In this document: positions 1 through 7,550 of the stretch, in pieces | Position numbering within the stretch: the first letter of the stretch is position 1 | Layout: each line of letters opens with the position of its first letter | Assembly (NCBI GenBank): GCA_031273145.1 | Contig: JAISSL010000163.1 | Coordinates: 1-12,722, forward strand | DNA length: 12,722 nucleotides | DNA from: Zoogloeaceae bacterium | GTDB taxonomy: Bacteria; Pseudomonadota; Gammaproteobacteria; Burkholderiales; Rhodocyclaceae | Direction: 5' to 3' | Made by a program: the position numbers and the translations under genes | The notes under the pieces: model-generated | The model's database searches: none | Seen by the model: only the letters and a program-made list of their open reading frames with translations | What the model was told of the DNA's origin: nothing

Positions 1-1592
1 ACCGTGTTTTGCAGGCGGTCGGCCAGGTGCTTCAAATCTTCAATCGCCGCGACTGTCCGGTCAATGGCCTCGTAATTCTCTCTGGACATGGTGGAAATGG
101 TCTCCACGCTGGCGCAGACTTCACTGGAAGCATCGTTCTGCTGCACGGTCGCTTCGGTAATCCGGGAAAGGTTGCTTCCCAGTCCCAGCACCGATTCATT
201 GGTATCCCGCAAAATCGTCGCGACTTCCTGCACCGATTCGTTGCTGTGCGAAAGATGTCCCATGCTCGCCGTAATCGCGTTTTTGACCGCGACAGACTGC
301 GTTTCCATCGAGCCGGTTGCGCTATCAATCGAAGCCGCCGCGCGCGCGGATTTTTCCGCAAGTTTCCTGACTTCATCCGAGACCACCGCAAAGCCGCGCC
401 CGTGTTCTCCCGCCCGCGCCGCTTCAATGGCGGCATTCAGAGCCAGCAGGTTCGTCTGGTCGGCAATTTCCTTGACCTCCTGGGTCATGGCGGTAATGGT
501 GACGGTACTCTGCATGAAGTGATTGACGGTTTCCGCCATCTGGGAAAAGGTCTTTTTCACTTCTTCCATATTGGCAAGCAGGACTTCCAGACGTTGATTG
601 CCCGCCAACGTGTGCGCGCCCGATTCTTCCGACTGGCGCTGGACTTCCTCAACATGCGTCACGACCGAGGCAATGGAACGAACCAGCCCTTCCATGACGG
701 TTGCGGCACTGGCCGATTTTTCATCCTGCACATGCGAACTGTTCCGCACCTGATTGGCATCTCCCAAAAGCGCGTTCGCCTTGCTGGAGACATCGGCAGC
801 CGAGGCGCTGACCTCACGCACGAGCGCGGCGAAATTTTCCATCAGCGCATTGAACACCCTGGAAGTCTGCCCGATTTCATCTTCACCCCTGATTTCCAGT
901 CTGCGGGTCAGGTCGCCCTCCCCATGCGCGATGTCGGTCAGCCCTTCCCGCAGACGATTCAAAGGCTGAGTAACCGCCCAATGGGTCAGGGAATAGATGA
1001 CCCCCAGGAGAAGAAGGCAGATGAGAAAGGCAATGCCGGCAATCTTGTAGCGCATGGTATTGACGGCGGATTCAACATGATCCAGCGAGAGTCGCATATT
1101 CACGATGCCGAGCATGGTATTTTCCGGCACCATGTGGCAGAGGGTGCAATCCTTGCCGAGATAGTCCTTGACGGCGGGAATGGGATTGACGACGCGCAGC
1201 GTATAGGCGCCGTTTTCGTGAAGCACTGCGGTATAGGGCTTGCCGGTCTGCATGACCTCTTTTTCGACGGCATCGAGCACGCGCACGGATTTGAGATTCG
1301 CGCCGTAAATATTGGTCACGGCCTCGCTGGGCACGACTGTCAAATCCTTGACGATGGAAAGCTGCTGGATTTGTTCGAGGAAGGCTTCCGTGCTTCCCCC
1401 GGTACTCATCATGCCGGTCAACCCGACCATGGTGATTTCGTGGATGGTTCTGGAAAAATCCCTGGCCTGATCGGTTGCCATCTTCAGGGCTTCGTTCCCT
1501 TCCCAGACGACCATCCCCGCCCAACTAATCGCCAGAACCAGCCAGATAGCCGCCGTCAATCGAACCCAGATTTTCCAGTTTCTGATTTGCAT
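1..1592 (-). CDS. Methyl-accepting chemotaxis protein with periplasmic c-type haem motif (3' end outside window)
   Basis: Transmembrane chemoreceptor that would signal through CheW/CheA to bias flagellar or pilus motility. I translated 530 residues; the frame stays open to the left edge, so the C-terminus is missing. Seen: a first membrane helix (about residues 10-30); a periplasmic domain (about 31-183) ending in C149-T-L-C-H153, followed by [10 protein letters not shown]; a second membrane helix (about 184-204); a HAMP domain (about 205-257); and a cytoplasmic methyl-accepting region whose conserved hairpin tip reads [20 protein letters not shown] (375-394), then [19 protein letters not shown]. 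CxxCH is the covalent c-type haem attachment signature, and haem sensor domains of this layout are known in chemoreceptors such as those of Geobacter. Redox, oxygen or NO sensing is inferred. The ATG is preceded by GGAG at 1601-1604 with 8-nt spacing. It lies 101 nt downstream of dgkA on the same strand, with a possible promoter of its own between. Confidence 0.93.
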   Translation of the reverse strand, partial: MQIRNWKIWVRLTAAIWLVLAISWAGMVVWEGNEALKMATDQARDFSRTIHEITMVGLTGMMSTGGSTEAFLEQIQQLSIVKDLTVVPSEAVTNIYGANLKSVRVLDAVEKEVMQTGKPYTAVLHENGAYTLRVVNPIPAVKDYLGKDCTLCHMVPENTMLGIVNMRLSLDHVESAVNTMRYKIAGIAFLICLLLLGVIYSLTHWAVTQPLNRLREGLTDIAHGEGDLTRRLEIRGEDEIGQTSRVFNALMENFAALVREVSASAADVSSKANALLGDANQVRNSSHVQDEKSASAATVMEGLVRSIASVVTHVEEVQRQSEESGAHTLAGNQRLEVLLANMEEVKKTFSQMAETVNHFMQSTVTITAMTQEVKEIADQTNLLALNAAIEAARAGEHGRGFAVVSDEVRKLAEKSARAAASIDSATGSMETQSVAVKNAITASMGHLSHSNESVQEVATILRDTNESVLGLGSNLSRITEATVQQNDASSEVCASVETISTMSRENYEAIDRTVAAIEDLKHLADRLQNT

Positions 1593-1647
1593 TTTTACTA
1601 CTCCAGATTATAACGTATGGCAGTTCTCTATATCCGCCTGCAACAGG

Positions 1648-1656
1648 ATTGTAGCA
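1648..1656 (-). promoter_or_regulatory. Candidate extended -10 promoter for the chemoreceptor gene
   Basis: On the minus strand the gap between dgkA and the chemoreceptor gene contains TGCTACAAT, an extended -10 (TGn plus TACAAT, 5 of 6 matches to TATAAT). It would give a leader of roughly 45-50 nt. No good -35 is visible, which is tolerated for extended -10 promoters. A sigma-28 (flagellar) site was looked for and not convincingly found. A second TATAAT-like sequence lies almost against the Shine-Dalgarno site and seems too close to the start. Confidence 0.3.
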
Positions 1657-1693
1657 CAGGCATTCCCATAGTTATAAGGCTCGGCAAACCGGG

Positions 1694-2095
1694 CTACCCA
1701 CAAAAATGTTCCCAGAGCGTCAATCCCCAGACCAGCGCCGCCAGGACGAGGCTGATGAACACGGCGGCACTGCCCATGTCCTTGGCGCGTCCGGCGAGTT
1801 CGTGTATTTCCGGCGAAGCCTTGTCGACAATGGATTCCAGCGCGGAATTGAGCAACTCCACGATGAGAATCAGAAGAATGCTGCCCAGAAGCAGGGCGCG
1901 CTCTATCCCGTTTTGCCCAAGCCATACTCCAAGCGGCAGGGCAATTACCGCCAGACAGACTTCCTGCCGAAAGGCATCCTCATACCGCCAGGCGGCGGCA
2001 AGCCCCCGCATGGTATAGCGGGTGGCATTCCAGAGCCGTTTTATGCCCCGTTTTCCTTTCAGGTGCGCGGCGGAAGGGGGTGACGTATCGTCCAT
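1694..2095 (-). CDS. dgkA: Diacylglycerol kinase (prokaryotic DgkA family)
   Basis: Small inner-membrane enzyme that phosphorylates diacylglycerol to phosphatidic acid with ATP, recycling the diacylglycerol left by membrane-derived oligosaccharide and lipid A modification. The 133-residue product aligns by eye with the 122-residue E. coli enzyme at a constant offset of 11. E39 matches E28, E80 matches E69, N83 matches N72, E87 matches E76, and the hallmark GRAKDMGSAAV spans 102-112. Three hydrophobic segments are seen (about 46-60, 66-83, 109-128). The extra N-terminal residues are hydrophilic. The ATG has AGGAG at 2101-2105 with 5-nt spacing. That site lies just beyond the dnaB stop codon; the two genes are only 11 nt apart, so dgkA is probably co-transcribed from dnaB. 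Confidence 0.95.
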   Translation of the reverse strand: MDDTSPPSAAHLKGKRGIKRLWNATRYTMRGLAAAWRYEDAFRQEVCLAVIALPLGVWLGQNGIERALLLGSILLILIVELLNSALESIVDKASPEIHELAGRAKDMGSAAVFISLVLAALVWGLTLWEHFCG

Positions 2096-2106
2096 GCGAT
2101 CTCCTT

Positions 2107-3507
2107 TTAAGTCCGGGCGGAACTTTCAAAGCGGGTGTATTCGCCCAGGAAAGTCAGCATGACGGTACCCGTGGGGCCGTTTCGTTGCTTGCCGATGATG
2201 ACTTCCGCCAGTCCCTTATGCTGGGATTCCTCCTTTTTGTAGTATTCGTCGCGGTAGAGCATCATGATGACATCGGCGTCCTGTTCGATCGCGCCCGATT
2301 CCCGCAAGTCCGACATGAGCGGGCGTTTGTCGTTGCGTTCCTCAACCTTGCGGGAAAGCTGCGAGAGGGCAATGATCGGCACCTGCAATTCCTTTGCCAG
2401 CGCCTTGATCGAGCGGGAAATTTCCGATATTTCCGTCGCCCGGTTTTCGTTTTGTCGGGCCGAATTCATGAGCTGGATGTAGTCAATGACAATCAGCCCC
2501 AGGGTGTCGCGGCATGTCCGATGCAGGCGGCGGGCGCGGGCGCGTAGCTCGATGGGGTTTAACGCGCCGGTCTCGTCAATGTAGAGCGGTGCCTGATAGA
2601 GATCGTCAAGCGAGGAGGAGGAGTTGGTCATCCGCTCCCAATCATTGTCGCTTAAACGTCCGGTGCGAAGTTTTTGCGAATCCAGACGACAGTAAGAAGC
2701 GAGCATCCGCTCTGCCAACTGGCCGCTTCCCATTTCCATGGAGAAGATGCCGACTGCCTTCTTGGCGCGTACCGCCACATGCTCTGCGATATTAAGCGCA
2801 AAGGCGGTTTTTCCCATCGAAGGGCGTCCGGCCACGATAATCAGGTCGCCCGGCTGCAATCCGGTCGTCATCCGGTCAATGTCAATGAACCCAGTCGGGA
2901 CGCCGGTGATTTCATCAAGATTTTCCTGATCGCAGAGTGCGGCAACCCGTTCGATGGTGGCCGCAAGCAAGGGCTTGATGTGGTCGAACCCTTCGTTACC
3001 GCGTACGCCCTTTTCCGCAATTTCAAAGATTTTCGCTTCCGCTTCATCCAGAATTTCTCGCGCTTCCCGTCCGGCTGGATTCAGGGCGCTGCCCGCGATG
3101 TCGTCGGCGGTGGCGATCAATTGCCGCAAGACCGCCCGTTCGCGCACAATTTCCGCGTAGCGGACGATGTTGGCGGCGGAAGGCGTATTGTTGGCCAGGT
3201 CGCCCAGATATTCCAATCCGCCGGTATGCTCACTTTCCCCGGCGTTTTCCAGCGCCTCGGCGACGGTGATGACATCGGCTGGTTTCCGGTTGTCCAGAAG
3301 ATTGCTGATTTGCCGGAAGATGCGACGATGCTCATCGCGGTAAAAATCGGCATCGTTTACCCGGTCGGCGATGTTCTCCCAGGCGCGGTTATCCAGCAGC
3401 AGTCCGCCCAGAACCGACTGCTCCGCTTCGATGGAGTGCGGGGGCAGACGCAGGGTGGCAACGTCCGAATCGGGGGCGGGGGCAGAAGCAAGGCGTGGGG
3501 GAGACAT
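2107..3507 (-). CDS. dnaB: Replicative DNA helicase DnaB
   Basis: Hexameric 5'-3' helicase that unwinds the chromosome at the fork and recruits DnaG primase. With the ATG at 3507 the product has 466 residues (E. coli DnaB has 471). The N-terminal domain begins with the family signature LPPHSIEAEQSVLGGLLLD. The C-terminal RecA-like ATPase has Walker A GRPSMGKT at 227-234, Walker B LIVIDYIQL around D342, and the arginine-finger region GKQRNGPTG near the end. No inserted intein was seen. The frame also opens at an in-frame TTG ten codons earlier (3535-3537), which would add MPPLTHFLPL. Neither start has a clear Shine-Dalgarno site; the ATG was preferred because it gives the usual short N-terminal tail. 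The usual upstream neighbour rplI (L9) is absent; a divergently transcribed protease gene sits there instead. Confidence 0.95.
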   Translation of the reverse strand: MSPPRLASAPAPDSDVATLRLPPHSIEAEQSVLGGLLLDNRAWENIADRVNDADFYRDEHRRIFRQISNLLDNRKPADVITVAEALENAGESEHTGGLEYLGDLANNTPSAANIVRYAEIVRERAVLRQLIATADDIAGSALNPAGREAREILDEAEAKIFEIAEKGVRGNEGFDHIKPLLAATIERVAALCDQENLDEITGVPTGFIDIDRMTTGLQPGDLIIVAGRPSMGKTAFALNIAEHVAVRAKKAVGIFSMEMGSGQLAERMLASYCRLDSQKLRTGRLSDNDWERMTNSSSSLDDLYQAPLYIDETGALNPIELRARARRLHRTCRDTLGLIVIDYIQLMNSARQNENRATEISEISRSIKALAKELQVPIIALSQLSRKVEERNDKRPLMSDLRESGAIEQDADVIMMLYRDEYYKKEESQHKGLAEVIIGKQRNGPTGTVMLTFLGEYTRFESSART

Positions 3508-3625
3508 GAGCGGCAAAAAGTGCGTTAAGGGGGGCAACAGTTTAACCGAGATTTAAAACGCAGGCGCGGGAAACAGAGGGTAAGCGGGAACATGGAAAAA
3601 GCGGGGAAAAACAGATTTTTGTCCG

Positions 3626-3656
3626 TATAATCACTCGCTTATCGTATGAATGTCAG
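3626..3656. promoter_or_regulatory. Candidate divergent promoters for dnaB (minus) and the M48 protease gene (plus)
   Basis: On the plus strand a perfect TATAAT (3626-3631) lies 40 nt before the protease ATG, with no convincing -35 about 17 nt upstream. On the minus strand CTGACA (complement of 3651-3656) and GATTAT (complement of 3627-3632) are 18 nt apart and could serve dnaB, with a leader of about 115 nt. The two -10 elements overlap almost completely, so the promoters might compete. The rest of the dnaB-protease gap (3508-3670) shows no gene and no terminator-like hairpin. Confidence 0.3.
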
Positions 3657-3670
3657 GAAGGGAAGACGCG

Positions 3671-5899
3671 ATGGATTTTTTTGCGGCTCAGGAACAGGCG
3701 CGGAAAAAAACCCGCTGGCTGGTACTGTTATTCATGCTGGCGGTCGTCAGCATTGTGTTGCTGGTGCATCTTTTTTCCATGCTGGCGCTCTATCTCTGGC
3801 AGATTGAGCCTTTTGCGTTCGGAACCCTGGCGCTTGCGTTGGTGACCGCGATTTATTTTTTGCGGGATGGCTGGTTTTCGTCCCTGACCGACCTGCTGCT
3901 GCCGGTCATTGGGGTGCTGATTTTTTATGGCCTGATTTATGTCGCGGCTCATTATTGGCTGATGCCCTATCCCGATTTCAGATTTGTGGATGCTTTTCGG
4001 CTCTGGAACACTCCGTGGATTCTCTGGGTTTGCCTTTTCGTGGCCTGTAGCATTGTGGCGACTTCCCTCTATAAGATGTGGCAGATTTCCCGGCAGGGCG
4101 GAAAAATGATTGCGGAACAACTGGGCGGGCGCATGATTCCACGCAATTCCTCCGACATGGCGGAAAGGCAATTATCGAATGTGGTTGACGAAATGGCGAT
4201 TGCCGCAGGCATCCCTGCGCCGGTTGCCTACGTTCTCCCTCAGGAATCCGGGCTGAACGCCTTTGCCGCCGGCCTTTCCACGCGGGATGGCGTGATTGCC
4301 GTCACGCGCGGCCTTCTGAATACCATGAGCCGGGATGAATTGCAGGGCATCATCGCGCATGAAACCAGTCATATCGTGAATGGTGATAGCCGCCTCAATA
4401 TGAAACTGCTCGGCGTCCTGTTCGGCATTTATGCCTTTACGCTCATAGGCCGCAAATTGATGAAACCGTCGGATAGTCTGGCATCAATGGAGGCCGCGCC
4501 AAAAATACGGGTCGCATTGGAGGCCGGGTTGCATCACCCTATAGGATTCTTGTTTCTCTTGATCCCCTTGGCTATCGCGTTGATTGGCTCGTTGTTTTCT
4601 GCGACCGGCTCTATCGGTCTTTTCTACGGGCGGGTCATTCAGGCGATTGCTTCCCGCGAGCGCGAATTTCTGGCGGACGCGGCGGCGGTGCAATTTACCC
4701 GTAATCCCGCCGGACTGACTTCCGCGCTTCACAAACTGCGGACATACGGCTCGCAAATTCATCATTCGCAGGCCGCCGCCGTCAGCCACTTCTTTTTCGG
4801 CGCGAGCGACTCGCCGGATGGTCCCTGGCTGGATGGTCCGGGGGCTACCCTGTTTGCCACGCATCCGCCGTTAAAGGAGCGCCTGCGCCGCATTGGCAAT
4901 GTCTTTCTGTCCTTGTCCAAGAACGAAGATATGGAAGAGGAAGAAGCGCCCGTCCAATCCATATACCTTGCCGCAGTCCGGGAAAATATCCCGCACCGGA
5001 TGGCGGCCAATCCTCATGCGGCCATGCCGGTCGAGCTGCCCGGCGCGCTTGCCGCTGTGCTTGCCAAAACGCCTTCCGCTTCGCTTCCTGCTGCGGTTGC
5101 AATGGGCGGCATTGCGGGAGAGATTGCGCCAAAAGGCGTTGCCCAGGCGCAAGCCCTGCTTGCCAGATTGCCCGCAAAGCTGCGCGAAGAGGCAGCAACG
5201 GTTGCGGGCGCAACCGGCATCGTCTGCGGGTTGCTCTTTTCCAGTCAGAACGACATTCGGCAGCAGCAGGAAAAGCTGCTGACCTCAGCGGCGCTCTCCG
5301 GGGCGCTGCCGGTAGCGCGGGAACTCTACCAATGGCTATCCATGCAGCCGGAACAAGGCGCGCGCTATCGCCTGGTCTGGCTTGACCTCGCCTTACCCAC
5401 CCTGCGCGGCGCGGCAAAAGACGAATGCCAGCAATTGCTTGATCTGGCAATGGCCTTGATTCGCGCCGACGGAAGGCTTAGTCCCAGTGAATTTGCCATC
5501 TACAACATTCTGCAAAGCGCCTTGTTGCCGCCTTCGGAACGGCGGATCAACAAAAGCGAACTGCGCCCGGAACAACTGGATGGCGATATTGCCAGCTTGC
5601 TGGCGCTCATGGCCTATGCCGGACATACGGACTTGGAAGCCGCAAAGGCCGCCTATCAGACGGCGCTTGCCGCCTCGCCTGCCGGAAAGCGCCTGCCATT
5701 CCCGGAAAAGAAGGATTTTTCCTTAAAGACGGTATCAAGCGCCTTTTCGCGCCTTGCCCTTGCCGCGCCGCCGTACCGCAAAAAGATTCTGGAAGCGTGC
5801 GCGGTTGCCGCGCAACACGACGGCAAGATTACACCGGTGGAAAACGAATTGCTCCGCGCCTTCGCGCAAAGCCTCGATTGTCCCGCGCCTCTGGCCTGA
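3671..5899 (+). CDS. M48 family (HtpX-like) membrane zinc metallopeptidase with C-terminal TerB-like domain
   Basis: Predicted inner-membrane zinc protease, likely for membrane protein quality control. The 742-residue product starts MDFFAAQEQARKKTRW, followed by hydrophobic segments at about 16-38, 48-65, 74-96 and 116-137. The catalytic motif H230-E-T-S-H234 and the downstream SREREFLADAAAV, with E332 as likely third zinc ligand, match the HtpX/Ste24 group. A further hydrophobic stretch lies between them. Beyond about residue 580, two helical blocks with ADG/HDG acidic motifs (ALIRADGRLSPSEF; HDGKITPVENELLRAF, H716-D717-G718) resemble TerB-like domains. The middle (about 430-580) is alanine-rich and unassigned. 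The start was chosen at 3671 because AGGAAGGGAAG precedes it; an ATG seven codons earlier lacks such a site. HtpX itself is about 290 residues, so this is the long fusion form. The substrate is unknown. Confidence 0.88.
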   Translation: MDFFAAQEQARKKTRWLVLLFMLAVVSIVLLVHLFSMLALYLWQIEPFAFGTLALALVTAIYFLRDGWFSSLTDLLLPVIGVLIFYGLIYVAAHYWLMPYPDFRFVDAFRLWNTPWILWVCLFVACSIVATSLYKMWQISRQGGKMIAEQLGGRMIPRNSSDMAERQLSNVVDEMAIAAGIPAPVAYVLPQESGLNAFAAGLSTRDGVIAVTRGLLNTMSRDELQGIIAHETSHIVNGDSRLNMKLLGVLFGIYAFTLIGRKLMKPSDSLASMEAAPKIRVALEAGLHHPIGFLFLLIPLAIALIGSLFSATGSIGLFYGRVIQAIASREREFLADAAAVQFTRNPAGLTSALHKLRTYGSQIHHSQAAAVSHFFFGASDSPDGPWLDGPGATLFATHPPLKERLRRIGNVFLSLSKNEDMEEEEAPVQSIYLAAVRENIPHRMAANPHAAMPVELPGALAAVLAKTPSASLPAAVAMGGIAGEIAPKGVAQAQALLARLPAKLREEAATVAGATGIVCGLLFSSQNDIRQQQEKLLTSAALSGALPVARELYQWLSMQPEQGARYRLVWLDLALPTLRGAAKDECQQLLDLAMALIRADGRLSPSEFAIYNILQSALLPPSERRINKSELRPEQLDGDIASLLALMAYAGHTDLEAAKAAYQTALAASPAGKRLPFPEKKDFSLKTVSSAFSRLALAAPPYRKKILEACAVAAQHDGKITPVENELLRAFAQSLDCPAPLA

Positions 5900-6034
5900 T
5901 TGCCCGAAGAAGGAAGGGCGCAGAGCCGTGGAAAATTGGGCATCCGATCCCGACGGAAAGCAGGACAGGCCGCATGAATCCCGGTCAATAAGCGCCGGAT
6001 TCCCAAAATAATGCGGCAAATACGCGACAGATTT

Positions 6035-6065
6035 TGCCTGTGACCGCCCGCGCCCGCAACAGGCA
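6035..6065. other. Inverted repeat upstream of the infC promoter
   Basis: TGCCTGT (6035-6041) and ACAGGCA (6059-6065) form a perfect 7-bp inverted repeat around a 17-nt C-rich loop. It ends just before the candidate infC -35. It could be an operator or a weak terminator of the protease gene, but no T-tract follows. The remainder of the 266-nt gap from the protease stop to infC shows no gene, and no trace of thrS, which normally precedes infC. Confidence 0.25.
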
Positions 6066-6066
6066 T

Positions 6067-6095
6067 TTGCGTATTGGATGATTCGCCGCTAGAAT
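6067..6095 (+). promoter_or_regulatory. Candidate sigma-70 promoter for infC-rpmI-rplT
   Basis: TTGCGT (6067-6072) and TAGAAT (6090-6095, 5 of 6 matches) are separated by 17 nt. Transcription would begin near 6102, giving a leader of about 64 nt to the AUC start. The -35 half is weak (3 of 6), so the call rests mainly on the -10 and the spacing. Confidence 0.4.
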
Positions 6096-6103
6096 GCGCG
6101 CCC

Positions 6104-6120
6104 AAGGAGGCGGTTCTTTG
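6104..6120 (+). promoter_or_regulatory. Strong Shine-Dalgarno site and in-frame TTG upstream of infC
   Basis: AAGGAGG (6104-6110) is a near-perfect anti-16S match followed after 7 nt by TTG (6118-6120), in frame with infC and with no stop between. It could start a form of IF3 extended by 16 residues ([16 protein letters not shown]) or be a leader translation signal. IF3 homologues lack such an extension, so the AUC at 6166 is preferred as the main start. Confidence 0.4.
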
Positions 6121-6165
6121 TTCACAAAAGAGCTGCCTGTTTTTGTCGTTTTCAGGAGTGCCGTC

Positions 6166-6801
6166 ATCGTTTTGAACAAGACACATCGTCTCAATGAGGA
6201 AATCAATGCGCCGGAAGTCCGGTTGATTGGCGTTGAGGGCGAGCAACTGGGCGTCGTAAGCTCCCGGCAGGCCAATCATCTGGCCGAGGAAGCCGGTTTC
6301 GATCTGGTGGAAATTGCGCCGCATGGCAAGCCACCGGTTTGCCGTATCATGGATTACGGCAAATTCAAGTATCAGGAAGCCAAAAAGGCGCACGAAGCCA
6401 AGATGAAGCAGAAGCAGGTGCAGGTGAAGGAAATCAAGCTCCGTCCCGGCACCGACGAGAACGACTATCAAATCAAGTTGCGGAGTATGCTGCGTTTTCT
6501 GGAGGAAGAGGATAAGGTCAAGGTGACTTTGCGCTTTCGGGGACGCGAGATGACGCATCAGGAATTCGGGATGCGCCAGTTGGAGCGGATTCGTTCCGAT
6601 CTGGAAGCCCATGCCCAGGTGGAACAGATGCCCCGGATGGAAGGGCGGCAGATGGTGATGATCCTTGCCCCCATGAAGAAAAAGCCGGAAAAGGCCAAGG
6701 CAAAACCGGCGCAGGACAAGGCGGAAAAATCCGCGGTAAAAACGCCTGAATCCGGGGCGGATGCAAATACGGTTTCGGTTGCCCAGGCAGTCGAGGCATA
6801 A
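6166..6801 (+). CDS. infC: Translation initiation factor IF-3, probable AUC start
   Basis: Binds the 30S subunit, blocks premature 50S joining and proofreads initiator tRNA and start codons. The 211-residue product has the N-domain [17 protein letters not shown], then [20 protein letters not shown] and [13 protein letters not shown] leading into the linker, and the C-domain [26 protein letters not shown] and [12 protein letters not shown]. Start: ATC at 6166-6168 with AGGAG at 6154-6158 and 7-nt spacing. infC is the classic gene with a non-AUG start (AUU in E. coli), which lets IF3 repress its own synthesis, and this start places the HR-N motif at the usual distance from the N-terminus. Alternatives are a TTG two codons later and the upstream TTG at 6118. 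After the usual end (APMKKK) comes an extra tail of about 38 residues, lysine/alanine-rich and then acidic. rpmI follows after a 137-nt structured leader. Confidence 0.93.
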   Translation: MVLNKTHRLNEEINAPEVRLIGVEGEQLGVVSSRQANHLAEEAGFDLVEIAPHGKPPVCRIMDYGKFKYQEAKKAHEAKMKQKQVQVKEIKLRPGTDENDYQIKLRSMLRFLEEEDKVKVTLRFRGREMTHQEFGMRQLERIRSDLEAHAQVEQMPRMEGRQMVMILAPMKKKPEKAKAKPAQDKAEKSAVKTPESGADANTVSVAQAVEA

Positions 6802-6804
6802 GAA

Positions 6805-6903
6805 ATTCGGCGGCGCAAATGCTGCCGGATGCGTTGATTGAGCCAAAGGCTTATGAGACGCTTGATAAGTGGCTTGAGGTTGACAAGCGTTCCCGTCGGG
6901 AAC
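6805..6903 (+). promoter_or_regulatory. Structured infC-rpmI leader, candidate L20 autoregulatory RNA with pseudoknot
   Basis: Three structures can be drawn by eye. (a) 6805-6814 pairs with 6821-6830 in a 10-bp stem (two G-U pairs) with loop GCAAAT, just after the infC stop. (b) GCCA/TGGC (6842-6845, 6870-6873) plus CTTAT/ATAAG (6850-6854, 6865-6869) form a 9-bp stem with a 4-nt bulge. Its loop contains ACGCTTG (6858-6864), which is perfectly complementary to CAAGCGT at 6884-6890, making an H-type pseudoknot. (c) GTTCCC/GGGAAC (6889-6894, 6898-6903) forms a 6-bp hairpin that overlaps the pseudoknot by two bases and so competes with it. No T-tract follows, so this is not a standard terminator. 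In E. coli, L20 represses rpmI-rplT by binding a pseudoknot in this same gene interval; an equivalent role here is inferred. Confidence 0.5.
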
Positions 6904-6938
6904 CACCCCAGGTCATCTAAAAATGGAGCGGTACAAAC

Positions 6939-7136
6939 ATGCCCAAAATGAAGACCAAAAGTGGCGCGGCCAAGCGTTTTCGTGTGCGCGCAGGCGGCAC
7001 GGTCAAGCGCGGTCAGGCGTTCAAGCGCCACATTCTGACCAAAAAGACCAGCAAGGTAAAACGCCAGTTGCGCGGAATTTCCAACGTAGCCGCATGTGAT
7101 GTCGACATGGTTCGCGCCATGTTGCCTTACGCCTGA
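6939..7136 (+). CDS. rpmI: 50S ribosomal protein L35
   Basis: Small basic protein of the large ribosomal subunit, 65 residues, the usual length. The sequence [20 protein letters not shown], then [24 protein letters not shown] and an end at MLPYA, is diagnostic. GGAG at 6925-6928 precedes the ATG by 10 nt, a slightly long spacing that fits a translationally controlled start behind the structured leader. The stop is 13 nt before rplT, and the two are almost certainly co-transcribed. Confidence 0.97.
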   Translation: MPKMKTKSGAAKRFRVRAGGTVKRGQAFKRHILTKKTSKVKRQLRGISNVAACDVDMVRAMLPYA

Positions 7137-7149
7137 AAGGAGACCGAAA

Positions 7150-7509
7150 ATGTCGAGAGTCAAACGTGGCGTGACCGCTCATGCGCGGCATAAAAAGGTT
7201 CTTGCCCTGGCCAAGGGCTACCGGGGACGGCGCAAGAATGTCTATCGCATTGCCAAACAGGCGGTGATGAAGGCGGGGCAATATGCCTACCGCGACCGTC
7301 GCCAACGCAAACGCCAGTTCCGCGCCCTGTGGATTGTCCGCATCAATGCGGCGGCGCGTGAATTCGGGCTGAAATACAGCACTTTCATGAATGGGCTAAA
7401 AAAAGCCAATATCGAAGTCGACCGCAAGGTGCTCTCCGATCTGGCGGTTTTCGACCGTCCCGCCTTCAATGCGCTGGCGGCTCAGGCCAAAGCCTGTCTG
7501 AATGTTTGA
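7150..7509 (+). CDS. rplT: 50S ribosomal protein L20
   Basis: Early-assembly 23S rRNA-binding protein of the large subunit and, in E. coli, the translational repressor of rpmI-rplT. The product is 119 residues (E. coli 118), beginning [20 protein letters not shown] followed by [19 protein letters not shown]. It continues with [40 protein letters not shown] and AVFDRPAF. The start at 7150 was chosen over an upstream in-frame ATG inside rpmI because AGGAG (7138-7142) sits 7 nt before it and the protein then matches family length. pheS-pheT, which usually follow, are absent; a long hairpin and accessory genes come next. Confidence 0.97.
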   Translation: MSRVKRGVTAHARHKKVLALAKGYRGRRKNVYRIAKQAVMKAGQYAYRDRRQRKRQFRALWIVRINAAAREFGLKYSTFMNGLKKANIEVDRKVLSDLAVFDRPAFNALAAQAKACLNV

Positions 7510-7521
7510 TGCCGCATGGTT

Positions 7522-7550
7522 AGCCGGACGCGCTTCTAGCGCGTCCGGCT
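7522..7550 (+). terminator. Long perfect hairpin after rplT (terminator-like, no T-tract)
   Basis: AGCCGGACGCGC (7522-7533) and GCGCGTCCGGCT (7539-7550) form a perfect 12-bp stem with loop TTCTA, starting 12 nt after the rplT stop. No run of T follows, so intrinsic termination is not assured. It may instead protect the mRNA 3' end, work with Rho, or be a dispersed palindromic repeat. A second small palindrome, GCTGAACTTCAGC, overlaps its 3' end. Confidence 0.5.

Noticed and set aside
9..1613. Plus-strand open frame of 534 codons
   Set aside because: It is the antisense shadow of the chemoreceptor gene. The minus frame has clear MCP domains and a Shine-Dalgarno site; the plus translation has no recognisable domain.
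2674..3528. Plus-strand open frame of 284 codons
   Set aside because: Antisense to dnaB, with no family signature.
3535..3537. TTG as the dnaB start
   Set aside because: It adds ten atypical residues and has no Shine-Dalgarno site; the ATG at 3507 gives the usual N-terminus, though it too lacks a clear site.
6094..6096. ATG at 6094 as the infC start
   Set aside because: It lies upstream of the AAGGAGG site and overlaps the candidate -10 box, so it would probably not be in the mRNA; IF3 homologues do not have this extension.
5656..6906. Minus-strand open frame of 416 codons spanning the protease end and infC
   Set aside because: It is antisense to two well-supported genes, low in complexity and rich in H, R and L, with no domain.
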